Positions 16,869 to 26,210 of a stretch of 42,665 nucleotides of DNA are shown in pieces. The stretch's first letter is position 1, and the number at the start of each line of letters is the position of its first letter. The DNA is taken from positions 1 to 42,665 of the forward strand of contig JAGWVU010000042.1 of NCBI GenBank assembly GCA_018970725.1, read 5' to 3'. This DNA comes from Verrucomicrobiota bacterium. Lineage in GTDB: Bacteria > Verrucomicrobiota > Verrucomicrobiia > Verrucomicrobiales > DEV007. A model generated the notes under the pieces. The model worked only from the letters and a program-made list of their open reading frames with translations. It was not told where the DNA came from and did not search any database. Position numbers and translations under genes: made by a program.

Positions 16869-17460
16869 CGGCGGCCCGGAGTTCCTCGATCCCCTGGCCC
16901 ACATAATGGAAGGCCCGGAATCCGGTCTCCCTTCCCGCCTCAACGTTCTCCAAACGGTCGTCGATATACAGCGTTTCCTCCGGGAGAACACCAAATCGGT
17001 CGCGGGCGATCCCGAAAATCCTTGCTTCCGGCTTGGCGCACCGTTCCTCGTGACTGAAGACGCGGTCGTCAAAAAGTCCGAACACCGGGTAGCGCGCCAA
17101 AAAGTGTTCCACATGCCACGGGTTGGTGTTGGAGAGCAGGAAGATGCGGTGCCCATCCCGCTTCAGCCGGGTGGCGAACTCCATCATCGGCTCATTGGGC
17201 TCGAAGATTTCCTGCCACGCCGCCACAAAGTCGGCAAACCGTCCGCCATAACCGATCTCCCCGGCGGCCCGCCCGTAAAATTCCTCGACCGGAAGCCCCC
17301 GGGCCTCCAGTTCCCACATCGGGGACCGCAACCGTTCCAATACCTCCGGAGCCGGGACCTCACACTCCTCGGCAATCTTGCGGACAAAAATTTCAAAATC
17401 GAAAAACAACAGGACGTTGCCGATATCGAACACAACATCACGGGGATCGCTACGGTTCAT
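16858..17460 (-). CDS. HAD-superfamily (subfamily IA) phosphatase-like hydrolase
   Basis: The 200-residue product has all HAD motifs in order: I, VVFDIGNVLLFFD with nucleophile D12; II, LLSNTNPWH; III, the lysine in CAKPEARIF; IV, YIDDRLENV. The DIGNV form with Asn two positions before Val is common in YihX/epoxide-hydrolase-like members such as sugar-phosphate phosphatases. The start overlaps the stop of the lipoprotein gene at 17457-18161 by four bases, so the gene is the last of a coupled three-gene operon. The substrate is unknown. Confidence 0.88.
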   Translation of the reverse strand: MNRSDPRDVVFDIGNVLLFFDFEIFVRKIAEECEVPAPEVLERLRSPMWELEARGLPVEEFYGRAAGEIGYGGRFADFVAAWQEIFEPNEPMMEFATRLKRDGHRIFLLSNTNPWHVEHFLARYPVFGLFDDRVFSHEERCAKPEARIFGIARDRFGVLPEETLYIDDRLENVEAGRETGFRAFHYVGQGIEELRAAVND

Positions 17461-18161
17461 GGTTGTCTGGGCTCGGTCGGGGCGACGGCTCGCATCTTGG
17501 ACTGCAGCCAGCCGGGCAGCGCCTCCGCCCCGTAAACTTGTTCGGCCAGGCTTTCAAGCTGTTGCGACGCCTCTTCCCGCTTCCCCGCCTCGCGCAGCAG
17601 GTCCGCGATCACCAGCCGGGTGGTCGGCAAGATCGCCGCCTCGGGTTGGCGCCGCAATTCCTCCGCCAGCTCCAGCGCGGTGCCGCTCAGTTTGGCCACC
17701 ATCGCCCGTTGCTCCAGAAGCATGGGGGCCGGAACCGGTCCGTCCCGGATCACCAGCTCCCCCGCGGCACCGGTGATCGGAACCGCATCGGGAAACCCGA
17801 CTTCGTAGAACCCGGCCGATGGTTGACCTTGGAGCAACCACCACGCCTCCGCAACCGCCCCGGGCCCAAGGCTGGCGGGGAGGGAGCGCAGGACTTTCCA
17901 GGAAACTTCCGGCGCACCTTCTATCCCCGGAACCGCCCCGGCCGGAACCCGGACCCGGAAGCGGTAACGATTGCGGACCTCGACCTTCACCAATACAGGA
18001 ACCCCTTGGGGCACTTCGCAGGCGGCCTGCTGATTCACCGTCCAAACCGCCTCCAGACGTCCCCGGACGGGATCGAAAGCCAAGCGATCACAACCCGTGC
18101 CTGCCATCGCCAGAACCAAGACCCCCCACCCTCCTGCAAACTGGAAACGCGGCATCTTCAT
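17457..18161 (-). CDS. Lipoprotein of unknown function
   Basis: The 234-residue product has a lipoprotein signal ending in MAGTGC (acylated Cys near position 24). The mature part starts with a beta-rich domain (VWTVNQQAACEVPQGVPVLV, VKVEVRNRYRFRVRVPAG) that looks Ig-like. It ends in alpha-helices with a TPR-like character (AILPTTRLVIADLLREAGKR). No family is recognised. Four-base overlaps at both ends with the large exported protein and the HAD gene show tight coupling, so the three products probably work together. Confidence 0.7.
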   Translation of the reverse strand: MKMPRFQFAGGWGVLVLAMAGTGCDRLAFDPVRGRLEAVWTVNQQAACEVPQGVPVLVKVEVRNRYRFRVRVPAGAVPGIEGAPEVSWKVLRSLPASLGPGAVAEAWWLLQGQPSAGFYEVGFPDAVPITGAAGELVIRDGPVPAPMLLEQRAMVAKLSGTALELAEELRRQPEAAILPTTRLVIADLLREAGKREEASQQLESLAEQVYGAEALPGWLQSKMRAVAPTEPRQP

Positions 18162-20047
18162 GATTCAGGACCAAATTCAGCAAGCCCGAGGATCCTCGCC
18201 AAATCCCCGGCTAACGGAACCGGGTCCGCCTGGCCGTCGGTGAAAAGTCCCGGACAACCGGGCCGGGGACGAATCGCACGAAGCGCCTTCCGCTGCGCGG
18301 CCTCGTCTTCCAGACGCTGCAAGGCCGGTAGAAAATGCGCCCGCAAATCTTCCACCACCAACACCTCCTTCATCGCGGTCTCGCCAGGCCCGAGAAAAAT
18401 CAGGTCGATGTCCCAAGGCGAAAACCGCCGCTGCAACGCGATCCGCTCCTCTTCACCCAGGCAATCGCCGGGATCGGTCAGAAAAACCTCCCGCCGCTCC
18501 GGGGAAAGTCTCCGGTGCCGCCCATCCACGATCAGCCCGCGCCACTCCTCGGCCCGGGACAACCCGTCGCCATCCGCATCCTCCGCCCCGCTTCCGAAAC
18601 CCGGGGGCACTCCGTCGGGCCCGGCCCCGGTCGGAATCTTCAGGGCGGGCGCCGGCGCCGCGCCGTCACCGCTCCGGGCGGGCAACTCCTCCCAAATTCC
18701 CTCCACCTTGACCCGGACGACCAACTGACCGCCCGCCCCCCAATCGGCCACCGTCACCTGCACCGGGATCTCCTCCCGGACTTGATCCCGGCCGAGCCGG
18801 AGGTTCCCGGTTCCGTTCCGGTCCACCACAAACCCGGGATGATCGGCCGCCTCCAACGAAAGATCCGGACCGGAATCGATGGGCGATGTCGGCACGATCA
18901 CTTCGGACCGGGTCCAAGACAGGGAAAAATCCTCCTCCCGGAAATCCACGGGGACCCGGCGCACTTTGTCCCGCCAACCGGGGGGACGGCTCAGGAGAAC
19001 CGCCCCGCCATTGCCGGCCACCCCGGGATGCCGGGACACCCCCGCCAGACCGAGCTCGAGTTCCTCGACCAAACCGGGACGGGTCAGTCTGATGACGAAG
19101 GGCAGCTTGCCCCCCATCTCCGGCCATCGCCCGGTTTCCTTGGCCGCCGCAACGGGTCCGAACCAACCCACGTCCGGCGGTTGCCCGAGACTCAACTCCC
19201 AACGGATCTGCACCGCCATCTCGCCAAAACCGCCCGAGACCCCCGGCAACGCCTCGCTGACCGTCCGGGTCAAGACCTCGCCTCCCGCGATCAACCGGCT
19301 CGCGGACAGCGCCCGCGGAATCCGCAAATCCTCGTCCTCGAAAACGAATTCCGGTCCAGAGATCCGCCCGTGCCGCAGGGAACGCCCCTCCCTGCCGGAG
19401 CCGATCGCCAGAGAGTAACGCGGCTGGAGAACCGATTTTCCCGTCACCGGGGCCGACTCCACCCAACGCCCTTGCTGCAAGGTCCGCGCCGTGACCCGGT
19501 CCGTGCGGACTGATTCCCCGCTCCGGACCACGGACCATCCGGGAACCGGGGCCTTCCCTTTCTCCGGGGACAGGGCCATCACCTCCACCAACGGTTGGGG
19601 CCCGGGACCGATCCGGATGCGGAGCGGCGCGCCCCGGATCAGCTCCTCCCAATCCGGCCCGGCCGGAAGCTCGAGCCGCACTTCCATCCGTTCGTCAAAG
19701 CGTTCTTGCACCTCATGCCGGGAGAGCCAGGAGCCGGGAGCCTCGCCCTCCCCGTCCAAGGTGTGGACGCTCCGGTTTGATCCGGAGAAAACCGCGCGGA
19801 GTGCTTTGGGCAACAACTGCTTTTCCCCCGCCATCTCCACCGCCAGAAACTCCTCCGCCTCAAGCCGGAGCCGGGCCTCTCCGACCCGCAGCTCCACAAA
19901 AAAACGGGCCGGGACCGAAGAAACCCGGGGCGCGGCATCGACCGCCCACCCGGGGCAGACCGGGGCGAAAAGGCAGGCAACGAGAATCCGGACCGGAGCC
20001 AACAGGCGGACCGGAGGCTGGCATGGAGGATGCTTCCTCCTCTTCAC
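18158..20047 (-). CDS. Large exported protein with Ca-binding-type repeat, unknown function
   Basis: From a GTG at 20047 the product is about 629 residues with a basic N-terminus and a signal-like helix (RLLAPVRILVACLFAPV..GWA). An ATG at 20098 is an alternative start. The mature protein is beta-rich with no recognised enzyme domain, and near residue ~500 carries DADGDGLSRAEEW, the D-x-D-x-D-G pattern of EF-hand/thrombospondin type 3 Ca sites that often ends exported Verrucomicrobial proteins. The C-terminal ~120 residues after it (WDIDLIFLGPGETAMKEVLV onward) look globular and helical. First gene of the coupled operon with the lipoprotein and HAD phosphatase. Confidence 0.68.
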   Translation of the reverse strand: MKRRKHPPCQPPVRLLAPVRILVACLFAPVCPGWAVDAAPRVSSVPARFFVELRVGEARLRLEAEEFLAVEMAGEKQLLPKALRAVFSGSNRSVHTLDGEGEAPGSWLSRHEVQERFDERMEVRLELPAGPDWEELIRGAPLRIRIGPGPQPLVEVMALSPEKGKAPVPGWSVVRSGESVRTDRVTARTLQQGRWVESAPVTGKSVLQPRYSLAIGSGREGRSLRHGRISGPEFVFEDEDLRIPRALSASRLIAGGEVLTRTVSEALPGVSGGFGEMAVQIRWELSLGQPPDVGWFGPVAAAKETGRWPEMGGKLPFVIRLTRPGLVEELELGLAGVSRHPGVAGNGGAVLLSRPPGWRDKVRRVPVDFREEDFSLSWTRSEVIVPTSPIDSGPDLSLEAADHPGFVVDRNGTGNLRLGRDQVREEIPVQVTVADWGAGGQLVVRVKVEGIWEELPARSGDGAAPAPALKIPTGAGPDGVPPGFGSGAEDADGDGLSRAEEWRGLIVDGRHRRLSPERREVFLTDPGDCLGEEERIALQRRFSPWDIDLIFLGPGETAMKEVLVVEDLRAHFLPALQRLEDEAAQRKALRAIRPRPGCPGLFTDGQADPVPLAGDLARILGLAEFGPES

Positions 20048-20123
20048 AGAGTTCGCCCCAGCGGGTTCTGTCCGGCTGAATCCGTGTAAGGGCGGCATCG
20101 TCCAATCGACAACTCCATTCAGA

Positions 20124-20810
20124 GTGATACGCACCGTTCCAACCAGCTGCAAGCGCCGTCTTGAATCACGGGACTTCGAGTTCATCGCCCAAACCCTCTC
20201 CAACGGGGACCCGCAGGGAACCGAATGCCTCCTGCAACTCGCCGCGGATCCGGAGTCGCTCGACTCCCTGCTCCATCATCCCAAGCTCCTCCGAGCCATC
20301 ATCGGTCTCGAGTCCCCCGTCAATATCACTCCCCAACTCTATTTCTACGTCCTCCTCCGTCACGTCCTCAAGGAGTCCGGCCTCAACCACGCCGGGCTCT
20401 GCGACTACGTCTCCGCCACCCTGGCTGATTTCGCTTCCGGCGAAGGTCCGCTCCGCCCGAAACGCGGCGAACCCCTCAGCGATGCCCCGTATCACATCGA
20501 TTTCATCGAGGAACTCAACGTCGCCAGCACCTACGACAAATTCTATCTCCACGTCCGCTGCGGCAACCAGTTCATGGTCCTCACCGGTCTCTTCCCCCGC
20601 TTCCTTGAACACCGCGAGGAACGGCGCGGCGCCCCGGGCGTCCGCTATTACGAGGGCGTGGCCCGCGATTCCTTCCGCTCCGCCCGGAATCATCCACTGG
20701 CCAACGAGTTCGCCCTCGCGGAAGTCTACGACCTCCTCTGCACGGAGTTCACCCGCACCCGCATGGCGCTGAACCGGATGGCCCGGGAATTCCTCTGGCT
20801 CGGCGCCTGA
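20124..20810 (+). CDS. Unknown protein, first gene of a four-gene cluster
   Basis: There is no ATG near the plausible start; a GTG at 20124 gives 228 residues. The conserved-looking part begins at RDFEFIAQTLSNGD (about residue 16). Predicted mainly helical, with features such as LESPVNITPQLYFYVLLRHV, PYHIDFIEELNVASTYDKFY and HPLANEFALAEVYDLLCTEF. No signal peptide, membrane segment or known motif is visible. Codon use (strong GC3) is like the neighbours, and the opposite strand offers no better gene, so it is likely real. It is divergent from the operon at 18158-20047 and precedes the winged-helix/actin-like/pentapeptide genes by a dyad-bearing gap. Confidence 0.65.
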   Translation: MIRTVPTSCKRRLESRDFEFIAQTLSNGDPQGTECLLQLAADPESLDSLLHHPKLLRAIIGLESPVNITPQLYFYVLLRHVLKESGLNHAGLCDYVSATLADFASGEGPLRPKRGEPLSDAPYHIDFIEELNVASTYDKFYLHVRCGNQFMVLTGLFPRFLEHREERRGAPGVRYYEGVARDSFRSARNHPLANEFALAEVYDLLCTEFTRTRMALNRMAREFLWLGA

Positions 20811-20841
20811 AGCCACGCGCCCCACCCGTCCGCCGGGCCGA

Positions 20842-20892
20842 GGGAGATTTGATTTGATCTTACAGAAGATCAAATTATCCTAACAATCTCCC
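20842..20892 (+). promoter_or_regulatory. Two-step dyad directly before the start at 20895
   Basis: Outer arms GGGAGATT (20842-20849) and AATCTCCC (20885-20892) enclose inner arms ATTTGATCTT (20852-20861) and AAGATCAAAT (20866-20875), with loop ACAG. The whole 51-base element fills the space between two genes and ends two bases before the ATG. As RNA it would be a long hairpin that hides the start region; as DNA it is a candidate operator, perhaps for the winged-helix-like product of the next gene. The inner part is AT-rich and there is no T run, so it is not an ordinary terminator. Confidence 0.7.
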
Positions 20893-20894
20893 GA

Positions 20895-21788
20895 ATGACC
20901 GTCGATCGCCCGCTCACCTCCACCGAAGCCAAGATCCGGCAAAGCATCGTCTCCGCCTTGGAGTCCGCGGCCCGCCCGCTCACCTTCCGCCAGTTGCGGA
21001 CCGCCTACGACGGCCCGGAAGCTTCCGAGGAATTGCTCCGTTCACTCTTGAACCGTGCGGTCGTCGCCGGAGCGGTCTTTCCCTGTGGCGGAGACCGTTT
21101 CTGGCATCGGGACGAGAAGCAGCTTCACCTCAGGGCCGCCCTCGCCTTGATCCAGGAAAAGCCGCGGACCAAGAGCGAGTTGGTCCGGGCCCTCGGTGAG
21201 CTGGACACCGGTGCCACCGAAGTCTGGAGGGAACAGATCTTCGAGGAACTTCGGGAAAGTCCCGGAATCCACGTGCTGCCCGTGCTGGGCAACCAACGCT
21301 CCCACCGCCTCTCCTGCAAACCGCCCCGGCTGGAGGATTACATCGACCGCGCCCGGGCCGAATACAAAAAGGCCCGGACGGCCCTGACCGAGGCCGGTTA
21401 TGCCGAGGCGGACATTCTCCGCGCCATCTGCGGGGTCCAGATCCAAAACCGGACCGACCCGCCCCCGGAGGCCCGCCGCCAGCTCCTGCCCGCGCGGGCC
21501 GACGACGACCTCGATTTCCAACGGGACGCCGCGGAGCTGCTTGTCTTCGCCTGGCAGGACAGCCCGTCCCCGGAGGCCCGCGCCATCCTCGAGGACACGC
21601 TCTTCAGTCTGGGGCTCGACCCCGTCGGCAAACCGGGGGAAGTCACGGGGTTCGATGGCCGGCTGCAACATTGCACGGGGCAGCTCGCCCCCACCCAACA
21701 AGTGCGCGTCACCCGGCAGGGCTGGCAGCTGCGCAACGCCCGGGGCCATCATCTGGTGGCCAAGGCGCGCGTCGAACCCGTTTCCTGA
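20895..21788 (+). CDS. Possible winged-helix protein with C-terminal beta domain
   Basis: The 297-residue product starts with what looks like two successive winged-helix units (residues about 10-70: AKIRQSIVSALESAARPLTF then RQLRTAYDG..; about 75-145: LRAALALIQEKPRTKSELVR). A helical middle follows (LEDYIDRARAEYKKARTALT). The last ~45 residues have the pattern G-x-x-x-x-FDG-x-x-x-H ... V-x-V-x-x-x-GW ... KA-x-V, reminiscent of the short beta-barrel tail found in some GrpE-like or Hsp70-associated proteins. No catalytic motif is visible. It precedes the actin/Hsp70-like gene by 21 bases, so a role as DNA-binding or nucleotide-exchange partner of that ATPase is plausible but unproven. A large dyad covers its start. 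Confidence 0.68.
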   Translation: MTVDRPLTSTEAKIRQSIVSALESAARPLTFRQLRTAYDGPEASEELLRSLLNRAVVAGAVFPCGGDRFWHRDEKQLHLRAALALIQEKPRTKSELVRALGELDTGATEVWREQIFEELRESPGIHVLPVLGNQRSHRLSCKPPRLEDYIDRARAEYKKARTALTEAGYAEADILRAICGVQIQNRTDPPPEARRQLLPARADDDLDFQRDAAELLVFAWQDSPSPEARAILEDTLFSLGLDPVGKPGEVTGFDGRLQHCTGQLAPTQQVRVTRQGWQLRNARGHHLVAKARVEPVS

Positions 21789-21809
21789 CCCTGTCCCCTC
21801 ATTCTTCTC

Positions 21810-23141
21810 ATGAACTACCAGATCAGCATCGATTTCGGAAATTCATTCACCAAGGTCGGCATCCGCAATCAAGCCCCCCTGGACCCGGACGGCCGGGCCT
21901 GCTCGACGACCGGGTTGCTCCAGGATGAATGGCTCAAAATGGACGAACACAACTTCTGTATTCCCACCCTGGCCGCCCGCGGCCTTGAGATGGGCCGGGA
22001 AGTCTGGTGTTACGGAAACGACGTGGTGGCCCGCGCCTCCACGCTGGGCGATGTCCGGGTCTACCGGAACTGGAAACCGCTCTTCTTCGCCAACGGCGGC
22101 CCGGGCTCCACTGCGGACGGCACGCCGGTCCAACAGATCGGCCTCGGTTACTTCCAGTGGCTGCGGGACTTCGTCGATGGCTATTGCCGGGCCACCGGTC
22201 TCCCGGGCGTCACCACCATGCCGGTGCGGATCACCCTGCCCAGTTTCGGTGCCCAAAACGCCGCCGCCGCCGCCCTGGTGGATCTCTTGGCCCGGACCGG
22301 CTGGAGCCCGACCCGCGTCCGCCCCGCCGTCGCTGAACCGGTCGCCAATTCCATCGGGATCTTCTCCGAAGGCCGCAACGCCATCTGGACGCCCGATCCC
22401 GGCATCAGCGGCGGAGAGGCTTATCCCTTTTATCCTGAGATGTTCGGCGATTCCGAGTTCTTCGAGGCCACCCGACAGTACGCGCGATTCGCCGGCCAGT
22501 ATGACATGGAGCGCACCCACTGGGTCTTTGTGGCTGATCTTGGCGGTTATACGACCGACTTCGCCATGCTCGGGTTCGACCTCGCCCGACCCGATCAAGC
22601 TTTCGAGGCCGCCGCCAGCAGCCGCCGGGGCTGCTACGCCCATTACTCGGAACCGATGGGGATCGCGGATCTCGACCGCAGGGTCCGCGCCGCTTTGCCG
22701 GAAGAACAGCAATCCGCTTTCGACGACATGGCGAACGCCAGTGATCCCAGGATCGAAAATTTTCACCGCCTCTTTTACGCCACCCTGCGCCCGTTCCGTT
22801 CCGGCGGGGTGCGCATCGCCGAGGGCGCGGAGATCGAATCGGTGAAGGCCGCGGTGGACGGCTTCGCGGAGGAGGTCGCCCTCAGCGCGGAACGCTTTTT
22901 GGACATGCATCAGTTCCAACGGGTGGATCAGCTGCTCGTGACCGGAGGCGGGTTCAACGTGCCGGCCGTGCGGGACGCCCTTGTGACCAAGTTGGACGGC
23001 TTTGAGTTGCAGCGGGTCTACCGGCCCGTCAGCCGTTTGGAGACCGGCCTGGACGGGCGTCATGCCAGTCTCAGCGCCACCTTGGTGCGCGGCGCTACCG
23101 CCCTCGGAGGCGCCAGCGTCTACTTCGAGGGGCTGAATTGA
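21810..23141 (+). CDS. Actin/Hsp70-fold ATPase (ParM/StbA-like)
   Basis: The 443-residue protein shows the ATPase signatures of the actin-Hsp70 superfamily: phosphate-1 DFGNSFTKVG near residue 8, phosphate-2 VADLGGYTTDFAML near 244, and the adenosine motif LLVTGGGFNVPAV near 375. A connect-1-type segment is PAVAEPVANSIGIF. There is no Hsp70 substrate-binding domain, so the size and layout fit ParM/StbA/MamK-like filament formers or single-domain Hsp70-like proteins. It is not MreB, which has other neighbours and motifs. It lies between the winged-helix-like gene and a pentapeptide gene. A chromosomal actin-like protein with such partners suggests partitioning, a cytoskeletal element or a client-specific chaperone; the sequence does not decide. 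Confidence 0.82.
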   Translation: MNYQISIDFGNSFTKVGIRNQAPLDPDGRACSTTGLLQDEWLKMDEHNFCIPTLAARGLEMGREVWCYGNDVVARASTLGDVRVYRNWKPLFFANGGPGSTADGTPVQQIGLGYFQWLRDFVDGYCRATGLPGVTTMPVRITLPSFGAQNAAAAALVDLLARTGWSPTRVRPAVAEPVANSIGIFSEGRNAIWTPDPGISGGEAYPFYPEMFGDSEFFEATRQYARFAGQYDMERTHWVFVADLGGYTTDFAMLGFDLARPDQAFEAAASSRRGCYAHYSEPMGIADLDRRVRAALPEEQQSAFDDMANASDPRIENFHRLFYATLRPFRSGGVRIAEGAEIESVKAAVDGFAEEVALSAERFLDMHQFQRVDQLLVTGGGFNVPAVRDALVTKLDGFELQRVYRPVSRLETGLDGRHASLSATLVRGATALGGASVYFEGLN

Positions 23142-23182
23142 AGGGTTGCAAATCCCCCTCCGAACCCGCAACATTTCTCCAA

Positions 23183-23668
23183 ATGGCAACCATCACCCCT
23201 GACGAGTTAGCGCAACACGCCCTCTGGCTCGATTCAAAAGGAACCCGCGGCAAACAGCTCGACAAGACCGGCAAGGACCTTTCCAATGCCACCCTCCCCG
23301 CCGCCCGCATGGACCGTGCCCTCTTCATCGGCACCAATTTCAGCGGGGCCGATCTCAGCCGCAGCTCCATGATGCAGGTGGACTGCAGCGGCGCCCGCTT
23401 CATCGGCACCAATTTCACCCGCGCGGATTTACGCGGCGCGGATCTCGGGGGCGTCAATCTCGACAAGGTCAACCTCACGGAATGCGATCTGACCGGGGCG
23501 GACCTTTCCGGGGCTACCCTCCGCGAGGCCGTCCTGTATCGGGCCAACTTCGAGAACGCCGATCTCGCCGCCGCCGACCTGACCGGCTCCACCCAGACCC
23601 ATCTCTGCGTCACCGGCGCAAAACTCAACGACGTCAAGGGACTGGTGGTCCGGGACCAGCGTCCCTGA
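23183..23668 (+). CDS. Pentapeptide-repeat protein
   Basis: The ATG at 23183 gives 161 residues. After a ~30-residue head (PDELAQHALWLDSKGTRGKQ) come about 15-20 consecutive A(D/N)LxX-type repeats, for example FSGADLSRSSMM, FTRADLRGADLGGVNL, DLTGADLSGATL and FENADLAAADLTGS. These should form a right-handed quadrilateral beta-helix. Some such proteins mimic DNA and protect gyrase (Qnr, MfpA), but most have no known role. The repeat helix here is short. It follows the actin-like gene by 41 bases on the same strand and is likely in its transcript. Confidence 0.88.
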   Translation: MATITPDELAQHALWLDSKGTRGKQLDKTGKDLSNATLPAARMDRALFIGTNFSGADLSRSSMMQVDCSGARFIGTNFTRADLRGADLGGVNLDKVNLTECDLTGADLSGATLREAVLYRANFENADLAAADLTGSTQTHLCVTGAKLNDVKGLVVRDQRP

Positions 23669-23713
23669 CCTGCATTCCTCAATCTCCCGGGACTGCGGCG
23701 TTTCCACCGGCAA

Positions 23714-26155
23714 TCAGGCCGCCTTTGAGGTGCCCAGCGTTTCCTGGATGCAGTGCCGGAGATCGTCGAGTGAGACCGGTTTGGTCATGAACTGATCCAT
23801 CCCCGCCTTGCGGCACTCTTCACGCACCCCGGTGAGGGCATGGCCTGTCAGGGCCACAATCACCGGCTGCTTCGGCAGCAGGAAATTCCGCCGGATTTCC
23901 TTGCACGCGTCCAGCCCGCCCATCACCGGCATCTGGAGATCCATCAAGATCAGATCGAAACAGGCGCGCTGGTTGACCAGGTCGACGGCGTCCCGCCCGT
24001 TGTCGGCGATCTCCACCTCGTAACCGAGCTTTTGCAGCATCATGGAGACAATCCGCTGGTTCATCGCCTGATCCTCCACCAGCAACACTTTCCCGGGAAA
24101 ACGTGCGGCGAAGGACTCCCCGTCATTAGGAGATCCCGAGCCGTTCCGGGCGGTGGTCAGGGCGGGGCGATGGCTCAGCGCGTCGGCGGAGCGGCGGATC
24201 AAATCCATTTCCTTGACCGGTTTGGTGACCCATTGCACCAAGTTGCCCTCCTCGCCCAGCCAGGGGAAGGTCTCGCCGAGACGACTCACCACAAGAAGGG
24301 GAAAGCGGGCCTCAAGCAGCTTCCGGAGGAAACCCTTCAGCTCTTCCTCGGGCGCCACATCGGCCTCGATGACCGCCAGTTCCGGTTCCAGCGCCGCCAG
24401 CCGATGCATCTCAGCCGCCCCCAGCCCGGAGACGCATTCCGCCTGGGCTCCCCACGTTTCCAACTGGCGTCGCATCAATTGCGCCAGCGAACCACGGGCG
24501 ATCACCGCAACCCGGCGCTTTTTCATCTCCACCAGCAGGCGCTCCCGGTCCGGACTCGCGGAATACTTCGGCACCGTCCGGTAGGGGAACTCGAGATGAA
24601 AGACGGACCCGACGCCGAGCTGGCTGCGGACTCCAACCTCCCCGTTCATCAGCGTGCTCAGCTTGCGGCAGATCGCCAGCCCCAGCCCGGATCCCCCATA
24701 CTTCCGCGTGGTGGTGAAGTCCGCTTGCTGGAAAGCTTCGAAAATGGTCTCCAACTTGTCTTCGGCGATCCCGATCCCGGTGTCCCGCACTTCGATGCGC
24801 AGACACTGGGGCAAGTTGCCCGCCCTGGGGATGACGTCGGCCCGGAGTTCGATCTCCCCGTCCGTGGTGAACTTCGCGGCGTTCCCCACCAGACTGACCA
24901 GAATCTGCTTCAACCGCTCCCGATCAACGTAAATCTGGAACGGCACCCTCGGGTCCACATCCAGCAGCAAGTCGAGATTCTTCTCCGCCATGGTGGGCGC
25001 GAACATCTCGCCGATTTCATCAAACAGCTTCCGCACCTCGGCCGGCGTTTCGTCCAAGACCATCTTCGCGGTCTCCAACTTCGAGTAGTCCAGCACGTCG
25101 TTGATAATATGGAGCAGCGACTGCCCGCTGGCGCGGATGATCTTCAACATGTCTCTCTGCTGCGGGGCCAGCGGGGTCTCCACCATCAGGCTCGTAGTCC
25201 CGATGATCCCGTTCATCGGCGTCCGGATCTCGTGACTCATGTTCGCCAGGAAATCGGACTTCGCCACCATGGCCGACTCGGCCTCCTTCTTGGCCGCCAT
25301 GAGATCCCGCATCGCCTCGTTGTCCCGCGCCCGCCCGTGTTCCAGGTATTGGGCCAACAGGTTGAATCCCATCTGAGCCTGCCCGATCTCGTCTTTCCGG
25401 TTCACCCGGATGCGATATTCGTAGCGCCCTTGCGCCACCTCATCGATCCCGGCTACCAGGGACCGGATGTCCCCGACCACGCTCCGCAGGATGAGCCACC
25501 CGGCCGGAATCGCCAACCCGAGGGAGACCAGCAATGCCAGCCCCACACAGAGCAGAAACCACAGCCAGTTCATCGGTGGCGGCGCGAAATCATCGCGCAA
25601 CATCACCACCCCGCCCACCCGGCACTCCCCGTCACTCCCGGGCACAAGGGAATAGATCGGGGACCCCACGGTGATCCGCCGGATCCGCGTCTCCACCTGC
25701 CTTCCGCCCGGTTTTGATGCCACGCTCCGGACCATCTTGCGGACGTTCACCGAAGTCCCGCCCTCCTTGGCCGTCCGCAGTACCGCCCCGCCCTCAAGGT
25801 CAACCGCCATCTCCACCTTGTCCGGTGCGTTGGCCACCATCATCCTCCATCCGCCCCCCTCCGGGCTCCGGGCGAAGACCACGTATTCACGCTCGCCCGG
25901 ACCAAGCGATTTCAGGATGTTCTCCAACGCCTCCTTCTCTTCCAAATCAGCCCCGCGCAGGGCTTGGCTCATCCGGAAGGCAAGTTCGGTGAGCATCCGC
26001 TCCTGAGCCGTTTCCTCGTCCCGCCGCTCAAGAAAATGCAGCGCCACGGCCATGATACAGCCGGAGACAAGAACCATCAGGCAGGTGAAGGTCAACTGCC
26101 GGAAGGAGATGGAAGTGAATGGACTCATTCGCCGCGAAGCGGCAGAGTTCCACAT
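23714..26155 (-). CDS. Hybrid sensor histidine kinase with degenerate and intact receivers
   Basis: The 813-residue protein has an N-terminal membrane helix (about 20-40), a periplasmic sensing region (to ~195), a second helix (~197-225), a HAMP domain (to ~275) and a HisKA box with phosphoacceptor H308 ([20 protein letters not shown]). The ATPase domain shows NAAKFT (425-430), DTGIGI and GGSGLGL. A first receiver-like domain (~546-660) has Glu (E597) where the phosphorylated Asp should be and lacks the acidic pair, while keeping the TKP lysine. The second receiver is complete (VED at 693-695, D739, K792 in TKP). No separate output regulator is adjacent. An ATG at 26128 is an alternative start. 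It is convergent with the pentapeptide gene. Confidence 0.92.
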   Translation of the reverse strand: MWNSAASRRMSPFTSISFRQLTFTCLMVLVSGCIMAVALHFLERRDEETAQERMLTELAFRMSQALRGADLEEKEALENILKSLGPGEREYVVFARSPEGGGWRMMVANAPDKVEMAVDLEGGAVLRTAKEGGTSVNVRKMVRSVASKPGGRQVETRIRRITVGSPIYSLVPGSDGECRVGGVVMLRDDFAPPPMNWLWFLLCVGLALLVSLGLAIPAGWLILRSVVGDIRSLVAGIDEVAQGRYEYRIRVNRKDEIGQAQMGFNLLAQYLEHGRARDNEAMRDLMAAKKEAESAMVAKSDFLANMSHEIRTPMNGIIGTTSLMVETPLAPQQRDMLKIIRASGQSLLHIINDVLDYSKLETAKMVLDETPAEVRKLFDEIGEMFAPTMAEKNLDLLLDVDPRVPFQIYVDRERLKQILVSLVGNAAKFTTDGEIELRADVIPRAGNLPQCLRIEVRDTGIGIAEDKLETIFEAFQQADFTTTRKYGGSGLGLAICRKLSTLMNGEVGVRSQLGVGSVFHLEFPYRTVPKYSASPDRERLLVEMKKRRVAVIARGSLAQLMRRQLETWGAQAECVSGLGAAEMHRLAALEPELAVIEADVAPEEELKGFLRKLLEARFPLLVVSRLGETFPWLGEEGNLVQWVTKPVKEMDLIRRSADALSHRPALTTARNGSGSPNDGESFAARFPGKVLLVEDQAMNQRIVSMMLQKLGYEVEIADNGRDAVDLVNQRACFDLILMDLQMPVMGGLDACKEIRRNFLLPKQPVIVALTGHALTGVREECRKAGMDQFMTKPVSLDDLRHCIQETLGTSKAA

Positions 26156-26210
26156 TTTTCGTAATATTCAAAACATATTTACTTCCCGGAGCTTTTTCGC
26201 GTCGGGGAAG

